A stretch of DNA of 64,000 nt from CAVPWP01 sp050789285 (lineage in GTDB: Bacteria; Pseudomonadota; Alphaproteobacteria; Rhodobacterales; Rhodobacteraceae), in NCBI RefSeq assembly GCF_050789285.1, contig NZ_JBOUVX010000003.1, positions 248,001 through 312,000 of the forward strand, read 5' to 3'. Under the pieces are notes generated by a model, which saw only the letters and a list, made by a program, of their open reading frames with translations, was not told the origin of the DNA and searched no databases. This document shows positions 50,915 through 59,856 of the stretch, one piece after another (within the stretch, counting starts at the first letter, position 1; each line of letters opens with the position of its first letter). Both the position numbers and the translations under genes were made by a program.

Positions 50915-51678
50915 GCTGCTTGCGCCGCAAGGAAGGCCTGAAGCCGTTCGGTCCGCGGCGTCCGCAGCACCTCGCGCGGATCGCCCTCTTCGCAGATGAC
51001 GCCCTTGTTCAGGAACACGACCTTGTTCGCCACCTCGCGCGCGAAGTTCATCTCGTGGGTGACGACGATCATCGTGCGCCCCTCCTCGGCGAGGCTGCGC
51101 ATCACCCGCAGCACCTCGCCCACCAGTTCGGGGTCAAGCGCGCTTGTCGGTTCGTCGAAAAGCATGAGTTCCGGCTCCATCGCCAGTGCCCTGGCGATTG
51201 CGACGCGCTGCTGCTCTCCGCCCGAAAGGAAGCCGGGATAGGCGTCCTTGCGGTGCGACAGGCCCACGCGCGCAAGATAGGCCTCGGCCCGTTCGCACGC
51301 TTCGGCCCGCGACAGGCCGTGGACACGGATGGGGCCAAGCATCACGTTCTCGACCGCGGTCATGTGGGACCACAGGTTGAACTGCTGGAACACCATCGTC
51401 ACCCGGGCGCGGTAGGTGCGCAGGGCCGCAGGATCGGCCACCGTCAGGTGACCCGCGCGGTCGCGGCGGCAGACAAGCTCCTGCCCGTCCAGCCGGATCG
51501 TGCCCGAGGTCGGCCGCTCGAGGAAGTTGAGGCAGCGCAGGAAGGTGCTCTTGCCCGACCCGGACGAGCCGATCATGGCGATCACGTCGCCCCGGCGGGC
51601 CGACAGGTCGATCCCCTTCAGGACCTCGACGGCCCCGAAGGACTTGTGGATGTCGGTGGCGGTCAGCATCTCGGTCAT
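50911..51678 (-). CDS. polar amino-acid ABC transporter ATPase (HisP/GlnQ type)
   Basis: 255 residues: Walker A GSSGSGKST, Q-loop FQQFNLW, signature LSGGEQQRVAIARAL, Walker B LMLFDEPTSALD. It powers the importer formed with the two permeases and binding protein of the same operon. Spacing is ten bases after the deacylase gene and a four-base overlap with aspA. Confidence 0.93.
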
Positions 51679-51688
51679 GGTCGGGTCC

Positions 51689-52801
51689 TCACGGGCTGAG
51701 CAGCAGGCCGTCACGGAACGGCACCGCGCCGGCGATCTTGCCAAGGCGCTTTCCGACCTCGGCGATGCGGGTGGCAGGTCGGGCGTAGAACACGCCCGAG
51801 GTGGTCGCGCGGACCGCGCTGACGCGGCCCGTGCCAATATCGGTGATTTCGGCCACGACATCCCCGGCAGAGACCTCGGTCCCGACCGCGACGGCATAGG
51901 ACAGAAGGCCCGGAACCGGGGCCGTCAGCGCCTCGGAGCCCGCGAGCGGCGCGGGATCGCAAGGCAACGGCGGAAGCGTCACGTCGCCGGCCACGGCCCC
52001 CATGTGGACGAGATAGTCGAAAAGCGCCGCCGCATCCCGCGCTCCAAGCTCGCGCGACACGTCCGACCGCCCCCGCAGTTCGAGCGTGCAGCTTGCGCAG
52101 CCGTGCGGCACCGGGTGGTCGGGCAGTTCCCGGCCAAGATCGGACCAGAGCCGGGTCAGCGCCTCGTCGAAGGGATTGCCGCCCGACACCTCGGCCACCA
52201 GCACGGCCCGGCACCCGGTCAGCGCCGCCAGCGGCAGGATCCGGTCGAGGGCGGCGGGACAGGTGTAAAGATGCACCTCGGCCTCTCCGTCGCAATGCAG
52301 GTCCAGCACCACATCCGCCCCGGCGGCCAATCGCAGAAGTGCCAGGCGCAGTGCATCGGACGGCGTCGGTCCCTTGCGGGCTTCGACCGTCGCGGCCAGC
52401 GCAGAGCGGATCAGCCGCAGGTTCGCCTCCGGATCGTCGCCAAGCGACGGACCGACGCGCGCGGCCACCTCCCGCGCAAGGTCGGGGTAGTCGCGGTTGA
52501 AGTTGCGCCCGTCGTAGAGGTCGAACCGCCCGGCATGGTCGCCCAGCACGAACTGGCCAAGCCCGATGGGATTGGCGGCCGGCACCACGGTGACGCAGCC
52601 GGTCAGGCGCCCCTCGCGCTCGGCCTCGGCCAGCCGGTCGGCCAGCATTCGCGCCGCAAGCATCCCGGGCCCCTCGTCGGCGTGAAGCCCGCCCTGAACG
52701 TGGACATGGGGTCGCGCGTCGGGATCCCCGAAAGCCAGAACCGTCAGCGCGTGGGTCGTTCCCGGGCCGAAGCCCGGCAGGGTGATGGTCGTCTCACGCA
52801 T
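51689..52801 (-). CDS. AstE/aspartoacylase family zinc deacylase
   Basis: 370 residues of the succinylglutamate desuccinylase/aspartoacylase (M14-like) family. The zinc motif is GGLHADEGPG (His40, Glu43), a second histidine is in VLDLHCDGE, and a C-terminal beta domain (SAGDVVAEITDIGTG) follows. These enzymes remove acyl groups from amino acids such as N-acetylaspartate, N-succinylglutamate or N-acetyl-diaminobutyrate. In an operon with an amino-acid importer and aspartase it most simply deacylates an imported N-acyl-aspartate. Overlaps the permease gene by eight bases. Confidence 0.85.
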   Translation of the reverse strand: MRETTITLPGFGPGTTHALTVLAFGDPDARPHVHVQGGLHADEGPGMLAARMLADRLAEAEREGRLTGCVTVVPAANPIGLGQFVLGDHAGRFDLYDGRNFNRDYPDLAREVAARVGPSLGDDPEANLRLIRSALAATVEARKGPTPSDALRLALLRLAAGADVVLDLHCDGEAEVHLYTCPAALDRILPLAALTGCRAVLVAEVSGGNPFDEALTRLWSDLGRELPDHPVPHGCASCTLELRGRSDVSRELGARDAAALFDYLVHMGAVAGDVTLPPLPCDPAPLAGSEALTAPVPGLLSYAVAVGTEVSAGDVVAEITDIGTGRVSAVRATTSGVFYARPATRIAEVGKRLGKIAGAVPFRDGLLLSP

Positions 52802-53531
52802 CGGCGATGTGAACCTTTCCGGTCGGCAGGGGCGTCGCGCTCTCACTCGGGCGAAGGTGGCGCAAGTAGTGCCGTTCAAGGCGGCGGAAGCCCTGGGTCA
52901 GCAGGATCGTCAGGGCGAGGTAAAGGACCGCTGCGGTGCCGAAGCTTTCCGGCACGACAAGATAGTTGGTGTAGACGTCCTTCGCGACGCGCAGGATCTC
53001 GACGATGGTCACGGTGCTTGCCAAAGCCGTCGCGTGCATCATCTGCACGACCTCGTTGCCGTACTGCGGCAGCGCGCGCCGCCAGGCCCCCGGCCAGAAG
53101 ACGTCGCGGAAGACCTGAAGTGGCGTCAGGCCCATCGCGCGGGCGGCTTCGATCTCTCCCGCCGGGGTGGCGCGGATGGCGCCCGCGAACATCTCGGTCG
53201 TGTAGGCCGTCGTGTTCAGCGTGAAGGCCAGCCACGCGCAGAACCAGGGGCTGCGGAAGAGGGGCCAAAGCGCACTTTCGCGGAGCGCGTCGAACTGCGG
53301 CAGGCCGTAGTAGATGATGAAGAGCTGCACCAGAAGCGGGGTGCCCCGGATCACGTAGGTGTAAAGCCACACCGGGGTGCGCAGCCAGGGATTGCGCGAG
53401 GCGCGGGCCACCGACAGAGGGATCGACAGAAGAAGCCCGGTCGAGACCGAGATCACCAGCAGGATCAGCGTGACCTGCACCCCGCGCAGGAAGGCAGGCA
53501 ACGTCTCGGCGATGATGGTCCAGTCGATCAT
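52794..53531 (-). CDS. ABC transporter permease, polar amino-acid type (HisM-like)
   Basis: 245 residues with five membrane segments and the coupling motif EAARAMGLTPLQVFRDVFWPGA near 150. The ATG shares its first base with the upstream stop (TGATG). A GTG one codon earlier is possible. Confidence 0.92.
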   Translation of the reverse strand: MIDWTIIAETLPAFLRGVQVTLILLVISVSTGLLLSIPLSVARASRNPWLRTPVWLYTYVIRGTPLLVQLFIIYYGLPQFDALRESALWPLFRSPWFCAWLAFTLNTTAYTTEMFAGAIRATPAGEIEAARAMGLTPLQVFRDVFWPGAWRRALPQYGNEVVQMMHATALASTVTIVEILRVAKDVYTNYLVVPESFGTAAVLYLALTILLTQGFRRLERHYLRHLRPSESATPLPTGKVHIADA

Positions 53532-54217
53532 CACGCCTGCTCCCGCCGGACGCCGCGCGAGAACCGCCGCTCGAGCGCGGACAGCGCGAGGATCGAGACC
53601 GTGGTGACCGCGAGGTAGAGCGCGCCGGTCAGCGCATAGAAGGTGAACGGCGCGCGGGTCGCGGCCGAGGCAAGGCCCGCGCGGTGGACCATGTCGTCAA
53701 GCCCGATGACCGAGACGAGCGCGGTCGCCTTCAGCATGACCAGCCAGTTGTTGGTGAAGCCCGGGATCGCGTGGCGGATCATCTGCGGCACGAGGATGTG
53801 CCGGACGACCTGGCCCCCACTCAACCCGCAGGCCTGCCCGGCCTCGATCTGGCCGCGCGGGATGGCGAGGATGGCGCCCCGGAATGTCTCGGTCAGGTAG
53901 GCGCCGAAGACGAAGCCCAGCGTCAGCGTGCCGGCGGCGAAGGCGTTTACGTCGATGTAGCCCCAGTCCTGCGCCTCGGCGACGCGGTTGAGCAGGATCT
54001 GCCCGCCGTAGAACACGACGAGCATGAGAAGGAGGTCCGGCAAAGATCGCACGACGGTCGTGTAAGTCCCGGCGATCGCCCGCAGGACGGGCGAGGCCGA
54101 CAGTTTCGCCAGCGCGCCCATCATCCCGAAGACGCAGGCCACCGCAAGCGAGACCGCGGCGACCGAAAGCGTCACGCGCAGCCCGTCAAGGATCATCGGC
54201 AGGTAGCCATGGAACAT
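53531..54217 (-). CDS. ABC transporter permease, polar amino-acid type (HisQ-like)
   Basis: 228 residues, with the coupling motif EAGQACGLSGGQVVRHILVPQM. It pairs with the HisM-like permease. It lies 26 bases after the binding-protein gene. Confidence 0.92.
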   Translation of the reverse strand: MFHGYLPMILDGLRVTLSVAAVSLAVACVFGMMGALAKLSASPVLRAIAGTYTTVVRSLPDLLLMLVVFYGGQILLNRVAEAQDWGYIDVNAFAAGTLTLGFVFGAYLTETFRGAILAIPRGQIEAGQACGLSGGQVVRHILVPQMIRHAIPGFTNNWLVMLKATALVSVIGLDDMVHRAGLASAATRAPFTFYALTGALYLAVTTVSILALSALERRFSRGVRREQA

Positions 54218-54243
54218 TGGAAGACCCTCCCCGGGACGCGGCG

Positions 54244-55023
54244 TCAGTTGCCGACGCCCTGCGGCGTCACGTCGAAGTCGAAGTACTTGTCGGCCAGCGC
54301 GGCATAGGTGCCGTCGGCCATGATCGCAGCCAGCGCGTCGTTGATCTGCGTCTTCAGCTCTTCCTCGTTCTTGCGCAGCGCGATGCCGACGCCGCCGTCG
54401 GACACGGCGGTCAGGAACATGGGCTCGCCCACCTGCACGAAGCCTTCGCCTTCCGGCGTCTTCAGGAAGGACTCGCCCGACACAACCGACGAGCCGAAGG
54501 CGATGTCGCCGCGACCGGCCGCGAGTTCGAGGTAGACGGCCGTCTCCTTGTCGACGAGGAGCGTGGGGCTTTCGGGATAGGTAGCGGCGATATAGTCGGC
54601 GCGCGGGCTGTTGCGCAGGACGATGATCGTCTTGCCCTTCAGCTCATCGGGCGTATACCCGGTGAAGGCGCCGTCCTTGGCGATGAAGCGCGAGGGCACG
54701 TCATAGTAGGGGTTCGAGAAATCGACGACTTCCTTGCGCTTGTCGGTGATCGACATCGAGGCGACGATCATGTCGAACTTCCTGGCGTTCAGCGCCGGGA
54801 TCATGCCGTCCCATTCCTGCTGGACCATCTCGCAGGTCACCTGCATTTCGGCGCAGAGCGCATTGGCGATGTCGATGTCGAAGCCGGACAGCGTGCCGTC
54901 CGCAGCGACCTGACTGAAGGGCGGGTAGTTGCCTTCGACGCCGATTCGAATGGCGTCAGAGGCATGTGCGATGGACGCACTGAAGACTGCGGCCACGAGG
55001 GCCGGGAAAAGGGTGGAACGCAT
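54244..55023 (-). CDS. periplasmic amino-acid-binding protein of ABC importer
   Basis: 259 residues: a signal peptide (IAHASDA), then a family 3 solute-binding fold (IRIGVEGNYPPFS, SGFDIDIANALCAEM, EWDGMIPALNARKFDMIVASMSIT). It delivers a polar amino acid or close derivative to the permeases. First gene of the operon, divergent from the RpiR regulator. An AGGAGAGGATT site sets the start. Confidence 0.93.
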   Translation of the reverse strand: MRSTLFPALVAAVFSASIAHASDAIRIGVEGNYPPFSQVAADGTLSGFDIDIANALCAEMQVTCEMVQQEWDGMIPALNARKFDMIVASMSITDKRKEVVDFSNPYYDVPSRFIAKDGAFTGYTPDELKGKTIIVLRNSPRADYIAATYPESPTLLVDKETAVYLELAAGRGDIAFGSSVVSGESFLKTPEGEGFVQVGEPMFLTAVSDGGVGIALRKNEEELKTQINDALAAIMADGTYAALADKYFDFDVTPQGVGN

Positions 55024-55076
55024 CGGGAATCCTCTCCTGAAGGATGTTTTCTTCCGAGGCGATTCATGGCAATAGA

Positions 55077-55101
55077 TTTTCATTTGGTCAACACATGAAA
55101 A
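55077..55101. promoter_or_regulatory. candidate operator TTTTCAT-N11-ATGAAAA
   Basis: Perfect seven-base arms at 55077-55083 and 55095-55101. The right arm is the start of the RpiR-like gene itself, and the site lies in the divergent gap to the transporter operon. Binding there would block the regulator's own translation start or promoter and could act on the operon. Recognition by the RpiR-like protein is inferred. Confidence 0.5.
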
Positions 55102-56012
55102 ACAAAACGTCATCGCAATCGGCGTCCTGGTCGCCCGACTCCGATCGCCGCTTCACCTCGTCGGCGCTTGGCAAGCAGGTTCTTGCGCTGTTCTCGACCG
55201 GTTCGCCGTCTCAGCGGCAGCTGTCCGAGTTCCTCCTGCGCGACCCGGTCTTCGTGGCGACGCACGGCATCGAGGATCTCGCAAGATCCTCGGGAATCTC
55301 GGCCAGCACGATCAGCCGCTATGTCCGCGACCTCGGGTTCGCGGGCTTCGCCGAGTTTCGCGCGGGCGTGGGCGAGACGGTGCATTCCCTGATCGCGCCG
55401 GTCGCGAAACTCGGCGAACGGATGGCGAGGCCCGACCCCGACCGCGCGCCGGCCGAGGCGAGCCTTGCAGCTGCCGTCCACAGCGTCGAGACCCTGGCAG
55501 GTCCGGGCACGGCAGACAGCATCCGGGCCGCCGCGCATCGCCTCAAGGACGCGCGCCAGGTCTGGGTGATGGGCTTCGGCCTGTCCGCGCACCTCGCCGG
55601 GATGCTGGCGCTGGGACTTCAGCCTTACCGGGACGGAGTGGTGAACGTGGTGCAGTACGGCGGGAACGAGGTCGCGGCCGGGCGGCTCATGTCGGCAGGT
55701 CCGGGCGATGTCGTGATCGCCCTGACCTTCCCGCGCTATTCGGCGGACGTGACCGAACTGGCGCGCGCCGCTCGGGCGGCCGGGGCGCGCATCGTCGCGC
55801 TGACCGATTCCGTCGTCTCGCCGCTGGCTGCGGTGGCCGACGACCTTCTCCTGGCGCCATCGCCGCACCCGGTCCTGTCGGCCTCATCCCTGCCCGCGCT
55901 CGCCGTCATCGAGGCACTGGTTTCGGAGTTCCTTTTGTCCGATCCCGCTCACCTCGAGCGCGCGGGCCGGCTGGCGGCGGCGATGGCCGCCTATCTCGCC
56001 TCGCAGGGATAG
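55095..56012 (+). CDS. MurR/RpiR family transcriptional regulator
   Basis: 305 residues: an N-terminal helix-turn-helix (IEDLARSSGISASTISRYVRDLGFAGFAEF, about 60-92) and a C-terminal SIS domain (VWVMGFGLSAHLAGM, VVIALTFPRYSADV). SIS domains usually sense phosphosugars, but several RpiR members control amino-acid pathways. It is divergent from the importer/deacylase/aspartase operon and likely its repressor. Confidence 0.88.
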   Translation: MKNKTSSQSASWSPDSDRRFTSSALGKQVLALFSTGSPSQRQLSEFLLRDPVFVATHGIEDLARSSGISASTISRYVRDLGFAGFAEFRAGVGETVHSLIAPVAKLGERMARPDPDRAPAEASLAAAVHSVETLAGPGTADSIRAAAHRLKDARQVWVMGFGLSAHLAGMLALGLQPYRDGVVNVVQYGGNEVAAGRLMSAGPGDVVIALTFPRYSADVTELARAARAAGARIVALTDSVVSPLAAVADDLLLAPSPHPVLSASSLPALAVIEALVSEFLLSDPAHLERAGRLAAAMAAYLASQG

Positions 56013-56015
56013 GGG

Positions 56016-57074
56016 TCAGGCGGCGACTGGTGTCGACCGCTGCACCATGCCGAACAGGTCGCGCGGATCGTCCGGGTCGGCGAGAAGGTCGAGGTCAATG
56101 TAGAGGCCAGTGCCCCGGATGCGCTCGCGCACGTAGCAGAGCGCACTGAAGTCCTCGACCGCGAAACCCACGCCGTCGAAAAGCGTGATCTGCCGCTCGT
56201 ACGTGCGGCCCGGCGCGCGGCCGGCCAGCACCTGCCAGAGCTCTGTCACCGGATGGTCGGGTGCAAGCTGCTGGATCTCGCCCTCTATCCGGGTCTGCGG
56301 CGTGTATTCCACGAAGATGTCCGACCGATGCAGGATCTCGGCCGCGATCTCGGTCTTGCCGGGGCAGTCGCCGCCGATCGCGTTGATGTGGACGCCCGCG
56401 CCGACCATGTTGTCGGTCAGGATCGTGGCGTATTGCTTGTCGGCCGTGCAGGTCGTCAGGATCTGTGCCCCCTCGATCGCCTCTTCGGGACTGCGGCAGA
56501 CGGTGACGGACAGGCCCGTTCCGGCAAGGTTGCGGGCGCATTTCGCGGTTGCCGCAGGGTCGATGTCGTAAAGTCGCACGGCGGTAACGCCGCAGACCGC
56601 CTTCATGGCCAGCGCCTGGAACTCGGACTGTGCGCCGTTACCGATCATCGCCATCGTGCGGGCGTCACGCGGCGCGAGGTGCCTCGCCACCATGGCCGAG
56701 GTTGCCGCCGTCCGCAGCGCGGTGAGCAGCGTCATCTCGGACAGGAGCACCGGGTAGCCGGTCCCCACGTCCGCCAGAAGTCCGAAGGCCGTCACGGTCT
56801 GAAGCCCCGACCGCGTGTTCTTCGGATGGCCATTGACGTACTTGAAGCCGTAGACCTCGCCGTCCGAGGCCGGCATCAGTTCGATCACGCCCTCGGCCGA
56901 ATGCGACGCGACGCGCGGCGTCTTGTCGAAGCTCTCCCACCGCAGGAAGTCGGCCTCGATCCTGTGGGCGAGGCCCACGAGCATCGGTTCGAGCCCGATC
57001 CGGTGAACGAGCTGCATCATGTGGTCGACTGAGACGAAGGGCACGAGGGCCCGTCCGGAAGGTAGTGGTGTCAT
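56016..57074 (-). CDS. ocd: ornithine cyclodeaminase
   Basis: 352 residues of the mu-crystallin/OCD family. The NAD-binding loop is MIGNGAQSEFQALAM. KTPRVASHS, FKYVNGHPKNT and the catalytic Asp region GGDCPGKTE are kept, which favours true OCD over related alanine dehydrogenase or EutC. It converts ornithine to proline and ammonia. It overlaps the arginase stop by four bases. Confidence 0.92.
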   Translation of the reverse strand: MTPLPSGRALVPFVSVDHMMQLVHRIGLEPMLVGLAHRIEADFLRWESFDKTPRVASHSAEGVIELMPASDGEVYGFKYVNGHPKNTRSGLQTVTAFGLLADVGTGYPVLLSEMTLLTALRTAATSAMVARHLAPRDARTMAMIGNGAQSEFQALAMKAVCGVTAVRLYDIDPAATAKCARNLAGTGLSVTVCRSPEEAIEGAQILTTCTADKQYATILTDNMVGAGVHINAIGGDCPGKTEIAAEILHRSDIFVEYTPQTRIEGEIQQLAPDHPVTELWQVLAGRAPGRTYERQITLFDGVGFAVEDFSALCYVRERIRGTGLYIDLDLLADPDDPRDLFGMVQRSTPVAA

Positions 57075-57997
57075 GCGTAGGCCCTTGTCGGTCGGTCGAA
57101 GACGCGGCGGCCCAGCGCCGAAGCGGCGAGGTCCACCATGAGAAGCGCGGTGCGGCCGCGTTCGTCGAGGAAGGGGTTCAACTCGACGAGGTCGAGCGAG
57201 GTCATCAGGCCGCTGTCGCTCACCATCTCCATCGCGAGGTGCGCCTCGCGGATGGTGACGCCGCCGGGAACGGTCGTGCCCACCGCCGGCGCGACGCCGG
57301 GATCGAGGAAATCGACGTCGAGCGACACGTGCAGCATGCCCCCCGCCGCGGACACCCTGTCGAGGAAGGGCGCGATCAGGCGTTCGATGCCCTGCTCGTC
57401 GATCTCGCGCATGTCGTGGCGGCGGATGCGGCTTCGGGACAGCGCCTCGCGCTCGGCCCGGTCGACCGAACGCAGGCCGATCACGCAGATGTTTTCCTCG
57501 GGCACCGGCGCACGCAGCGGCGGGAACCCGTGGAACCCCGGGCGGCCGGTCACGTAGCCGAGCGGCGTGCCGTGCAGGTTGCCCGAGGTCGTCGTCTCGG
57601 GCGTGTGGAAGTCGCTGTGCGCGTCGAGCCAGAGGACGAACTGCGGACGCCCGACCGCCGCGGCATGCGCCGCGACCCCCGAGACCGTACCGAGCGACAG
57701 GCTGTGGTCGCCGCCAAGAAAGATCGCAAGGCCCTTGGCCACCGCCGCCTCTGCGGCGGCCGCGAGGGTGCGCGTCCAGCCGATCGTCTCGCCAAGGGCG
57801 TGCAGGCGGCTGTCGCCGAGATCGCGGTTGAGCGGCACGGGCGTCAGGTTGCCGTGGTCCTCGACAGCGTGCCCGAGTTCGCGCAGCGCCGTGGCAAGTC
57901 CGGCCGTCCGGTAGGCGTCCGGCCCCATGAGGCAGCCCGGGCAGCGCTGGCCGCTATCGACGGGCGCGCCGATCAGAAGGCAGGTCTGGGGTGTCAT
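57071..57997 (-). CDS. arginase
   Basis: 308 residues, with manganese ligands His98 (GGDHSLSLGT), Asp125, His127, Asp129 (DAHSDFHTPETTTSGNLHG) and SLDVDFLDP. It cleaves arginine to ornithine and urea, and the product goes to the OCD encoded next. Divergent from the Lrp/AsnC regulator. Confidence 0.94.
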   Translation of the reverse strand: MTPQTCLLIGAPVDSGQRCPGCLMGPDAYRTAGLATALRELGHAVEDHGNLTPVPLNRDLGDSRLHALGETIGWTRTLAAAAEAAVAKGLAIFLGGDHSLSLGTVSGVAAHAAAVGRPQFVLWLDAHSDFHTPETTTSGNLHGTPLGYVTGRPGFHGFPPLRAPVPEENICVIGLRSVDRAEREALSRSRIRRHDMREIDEQGIERLIAPFLDRVSAAGGMLHVSLDVDFLDPGVAPAVGTTVPGGVTIREAHLAMEMVSDSGLMTSLDLVELNPFLDERGRTALLMVDLAASALGRRVFDRPTRAYA

Positions 57998-58105
57998 CAA
58001 GGGCTCCGAATGGTGCAGTCGCCTCATGCATCCTTCCGATTTGGATTGCATTCCATGGATCATTTCGATCAGAAAGAACACAAATTCGCCGCAACGAAGG
58101 GCAAT

Positions 58106-58531
58106 ATGGACAAAACGGACGAACGTTTGATCGCCGCGCTCCGCGTGGACGCGCGCGCTTCGCTGTCGGATCTTGCGCAAGGTCTTGGTCTCTCGCGCAC
58201 CACCGTTCGCGCGCGGATCGAGCGTCTTCAGCGCGACGGGCAGATCGTCGGCTTCACGGTGCTGACCAAGGCCGACGTCGCGACCGCGGCCGTGCGAGGG
58301 CTGATGATGATCGGAATCGAAGGCCGCGGCGCCACGCGCATCATCCGCCAGCTTCAGGGCCTGCCCGAAGTGCGCGCAATCCACAGCACAAATGGCCGCT
58401 GGGACCTGATCGTTCAGATCGAGACCGCGACGCTCGAGGCGCTCGACGCCGTTCTCGCGCGAATCCGCCAGTTCGATGGGGTCAGCACCAGCGAAACGAA
58501 CTTGCTGCTGTCCACGAAGGCGGCCAGTTGA
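58106..58531 (+). CDS. Lrp/AsnC family regulator of the arginase-OCD operon
   Basis: 141 residues: HTH (LAQGLGLSRTTVRARIERLQRDGQI) and a C-terminal RAM domain (LPEVRAIHSTNGRWDLIVQIE). A GAAGGGCAAT site precedes the ATG. Position and family match the arginine-responsive activators beside arginase genes in other alphaproteobacteria. Confidence 0.9.
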   Translation: MDKTDERLIAALRVDARASLSDLAQGLGLSRTTVRARIERLQRDGQIVGFTVLTKADVATAAVRGLMMIGIEGRGATRIIRQLQGLPEVRAIHSTNGRWDLIVQIETATLEALDAVLARIRQFDGVSTSETNLLLSTKAAS

Positions 58532-58988
58532 CCTTTGGGTCCCTGCCCGGACGCCGGCCTTTGCCACCCATCCTTCGGCAGGCGCCCGAATGGTGTCCGT
58601 CGTCAGAGTTTGCTCGAGACCTGAGTGGCTTTGTGAGGGAAGGCTCCGGTTGGGTTTCTGGTTCAGATTTGGCTGCAGCGCATTGGTTCCAAAAGCGGCG
58701 CTGGTGGAAGGTCTGTTCTTGATCTTCTCTCTCTCGCATTCAGGATCCGGGCGCCGATCTCAAGGGCGTTCAGGAGCCGCACCGCTGGGATACCGCCCGG
58801 GACGATGCGCCGCGCGACCGCGGTCTTGGTTCAGCCCGCCAGCCGACCTGTGCACTTGCCGGCCTGGCATCATCGACTTCCGCTTCCCTCTGCGGGTTGA
58901 TCGCCACCCCGCCCGCAAGGGCGGGCACGTCAAGGTGTCTTTGGGCACGAGGGAACCAACACTCGCCGGGCCGCTTGCCGCCATCCGA
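58532..58988. other. no gene seen between the Lrp-type gene and the Usp gene
   Basis: About 457 bases with lower G+C in 58600-58745 and no frame with believable codon use. A GCCCGC/GCGGGC inverted pair lies near 58907-58925 just past the Usp stop and may terminate the leftward transcript. Possibly a relic of an older insertion. Confidence 0.4.
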
Positions 58989-59843
58989 TCACCGCACCAG
59001 AACCACCGGCACCTTGCAGGACCGGAGCATCGCGGTCGTCGTGGAGCCGATGATCAGGCTGCGGATGCGCGAGTGCCCGTAGGCGCCCATCACCAGAAGG
59101 TCGTAGGGCGCCGTTTCCACCAGCTCGCCAAGAGCCGTCTCGGGCTGGCCCGACAGGACCTCTGTCGCGGCGGTCAGGCCGGCCGCGGCCAGCATGGCGC
59201 GGGCCTCCTCGAGACCCGTCCTCACGGCATCCGTCGCGGTTCCCACCGTCGCCACCGTCACGGAAAGCCCCCGGTAAAGCGGGGAGTGCGCGATGTGATC
59301 GACCGCCCGCATGGCCGAGGGGCCCCCATCATAGGCGACCAGCATCCGCGAGATGGGCCGGAACGCGCGCGCGGCCACGAGGATGGGCCGGTGGCTGGCC
59401 CGCACGATCCGTTCGAGGTTCGACCCGAGGTGCCCTTTGGCGAAGTCCGCGGCCTCGCCCCGCTTGCCTATGAGGACGAACGCCGCCCCCGCCTCTTGTT
59501 CGGCCAGCGTGTCGACGATGTCGCCCTGACGTAGGCGCGTGGTGATCTCGGTCACGCCCGCCTTGTCGACGAGGGCGTGCGCATCCTCGAGAATGGCGCG
59601 GCCGCGGTGCGACACCAGCCTGGCCCGCTGCGCGTCGAGTTCGGCCAGTTCTTCCAGCAGCGCCGTCCGGGCGCCAAGCGCGATGGACCCCGACAGGTCG
59701 GTTCGGGCCGCGCCCTCGCGCCGGCCGAGGACGTGCAAGATCTCGACGGCCCAGCCGGTGCGGGTGGCCACCCAGGCCGCATGGTCGCAGACGCTGGCCG
59801 AATAGACCGAGCCATCCACGAAGGCGATGATCTTCTGGGTCAT
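58989..59843 (-). CDS. tandem universal stress protein
   Basis: 284 residues with two Usp domains. The first (1-145) has KIIAFVDGSVYS and IGKRGEAADFAKGHLGSNLERIVR. The second (from about 160) has RMLVAYDGGPSAMRAV and MGAYGHSRIRSLIIGSTTTAML, the ATP-binding GxxGxxx(9)GS/T motif. It is coupled 13 bases after a SulP transporter gene. Confidence 0.92.
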   Translation of the reverse strand: MTQKIIAFVDGSVYSASVCDHAAWVATRTGWAVEILHVLGRREGAARTDLSGSIALGARTALLEELAELDAQRARLVSHRGRAILEDAHALVDKAGVTEITTRLRQGDIVDTLAEQEAGAAFVLIGKRGEAADFAKGHLGSNLERIVRASHRPILVAARAFRPISRMLVAYDGGPSAMRAVDHIAHSPLYRGLSVTVATVGTATDAVRTGLEEARAMLAAAGLTAATEVLSGQPETALGELVETAPYDLLVMGAYGHSRIRSLIIGSTTTAMLRSCKVPVVLVR

Positions 59844-59856
59844 GTGCGTCCCTCCC

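Noticed and set aside
58532..58988. Degraded transposase or phage gene
   Set aside because: Composition shifts slightly, but no frame gives a recognisable motif.
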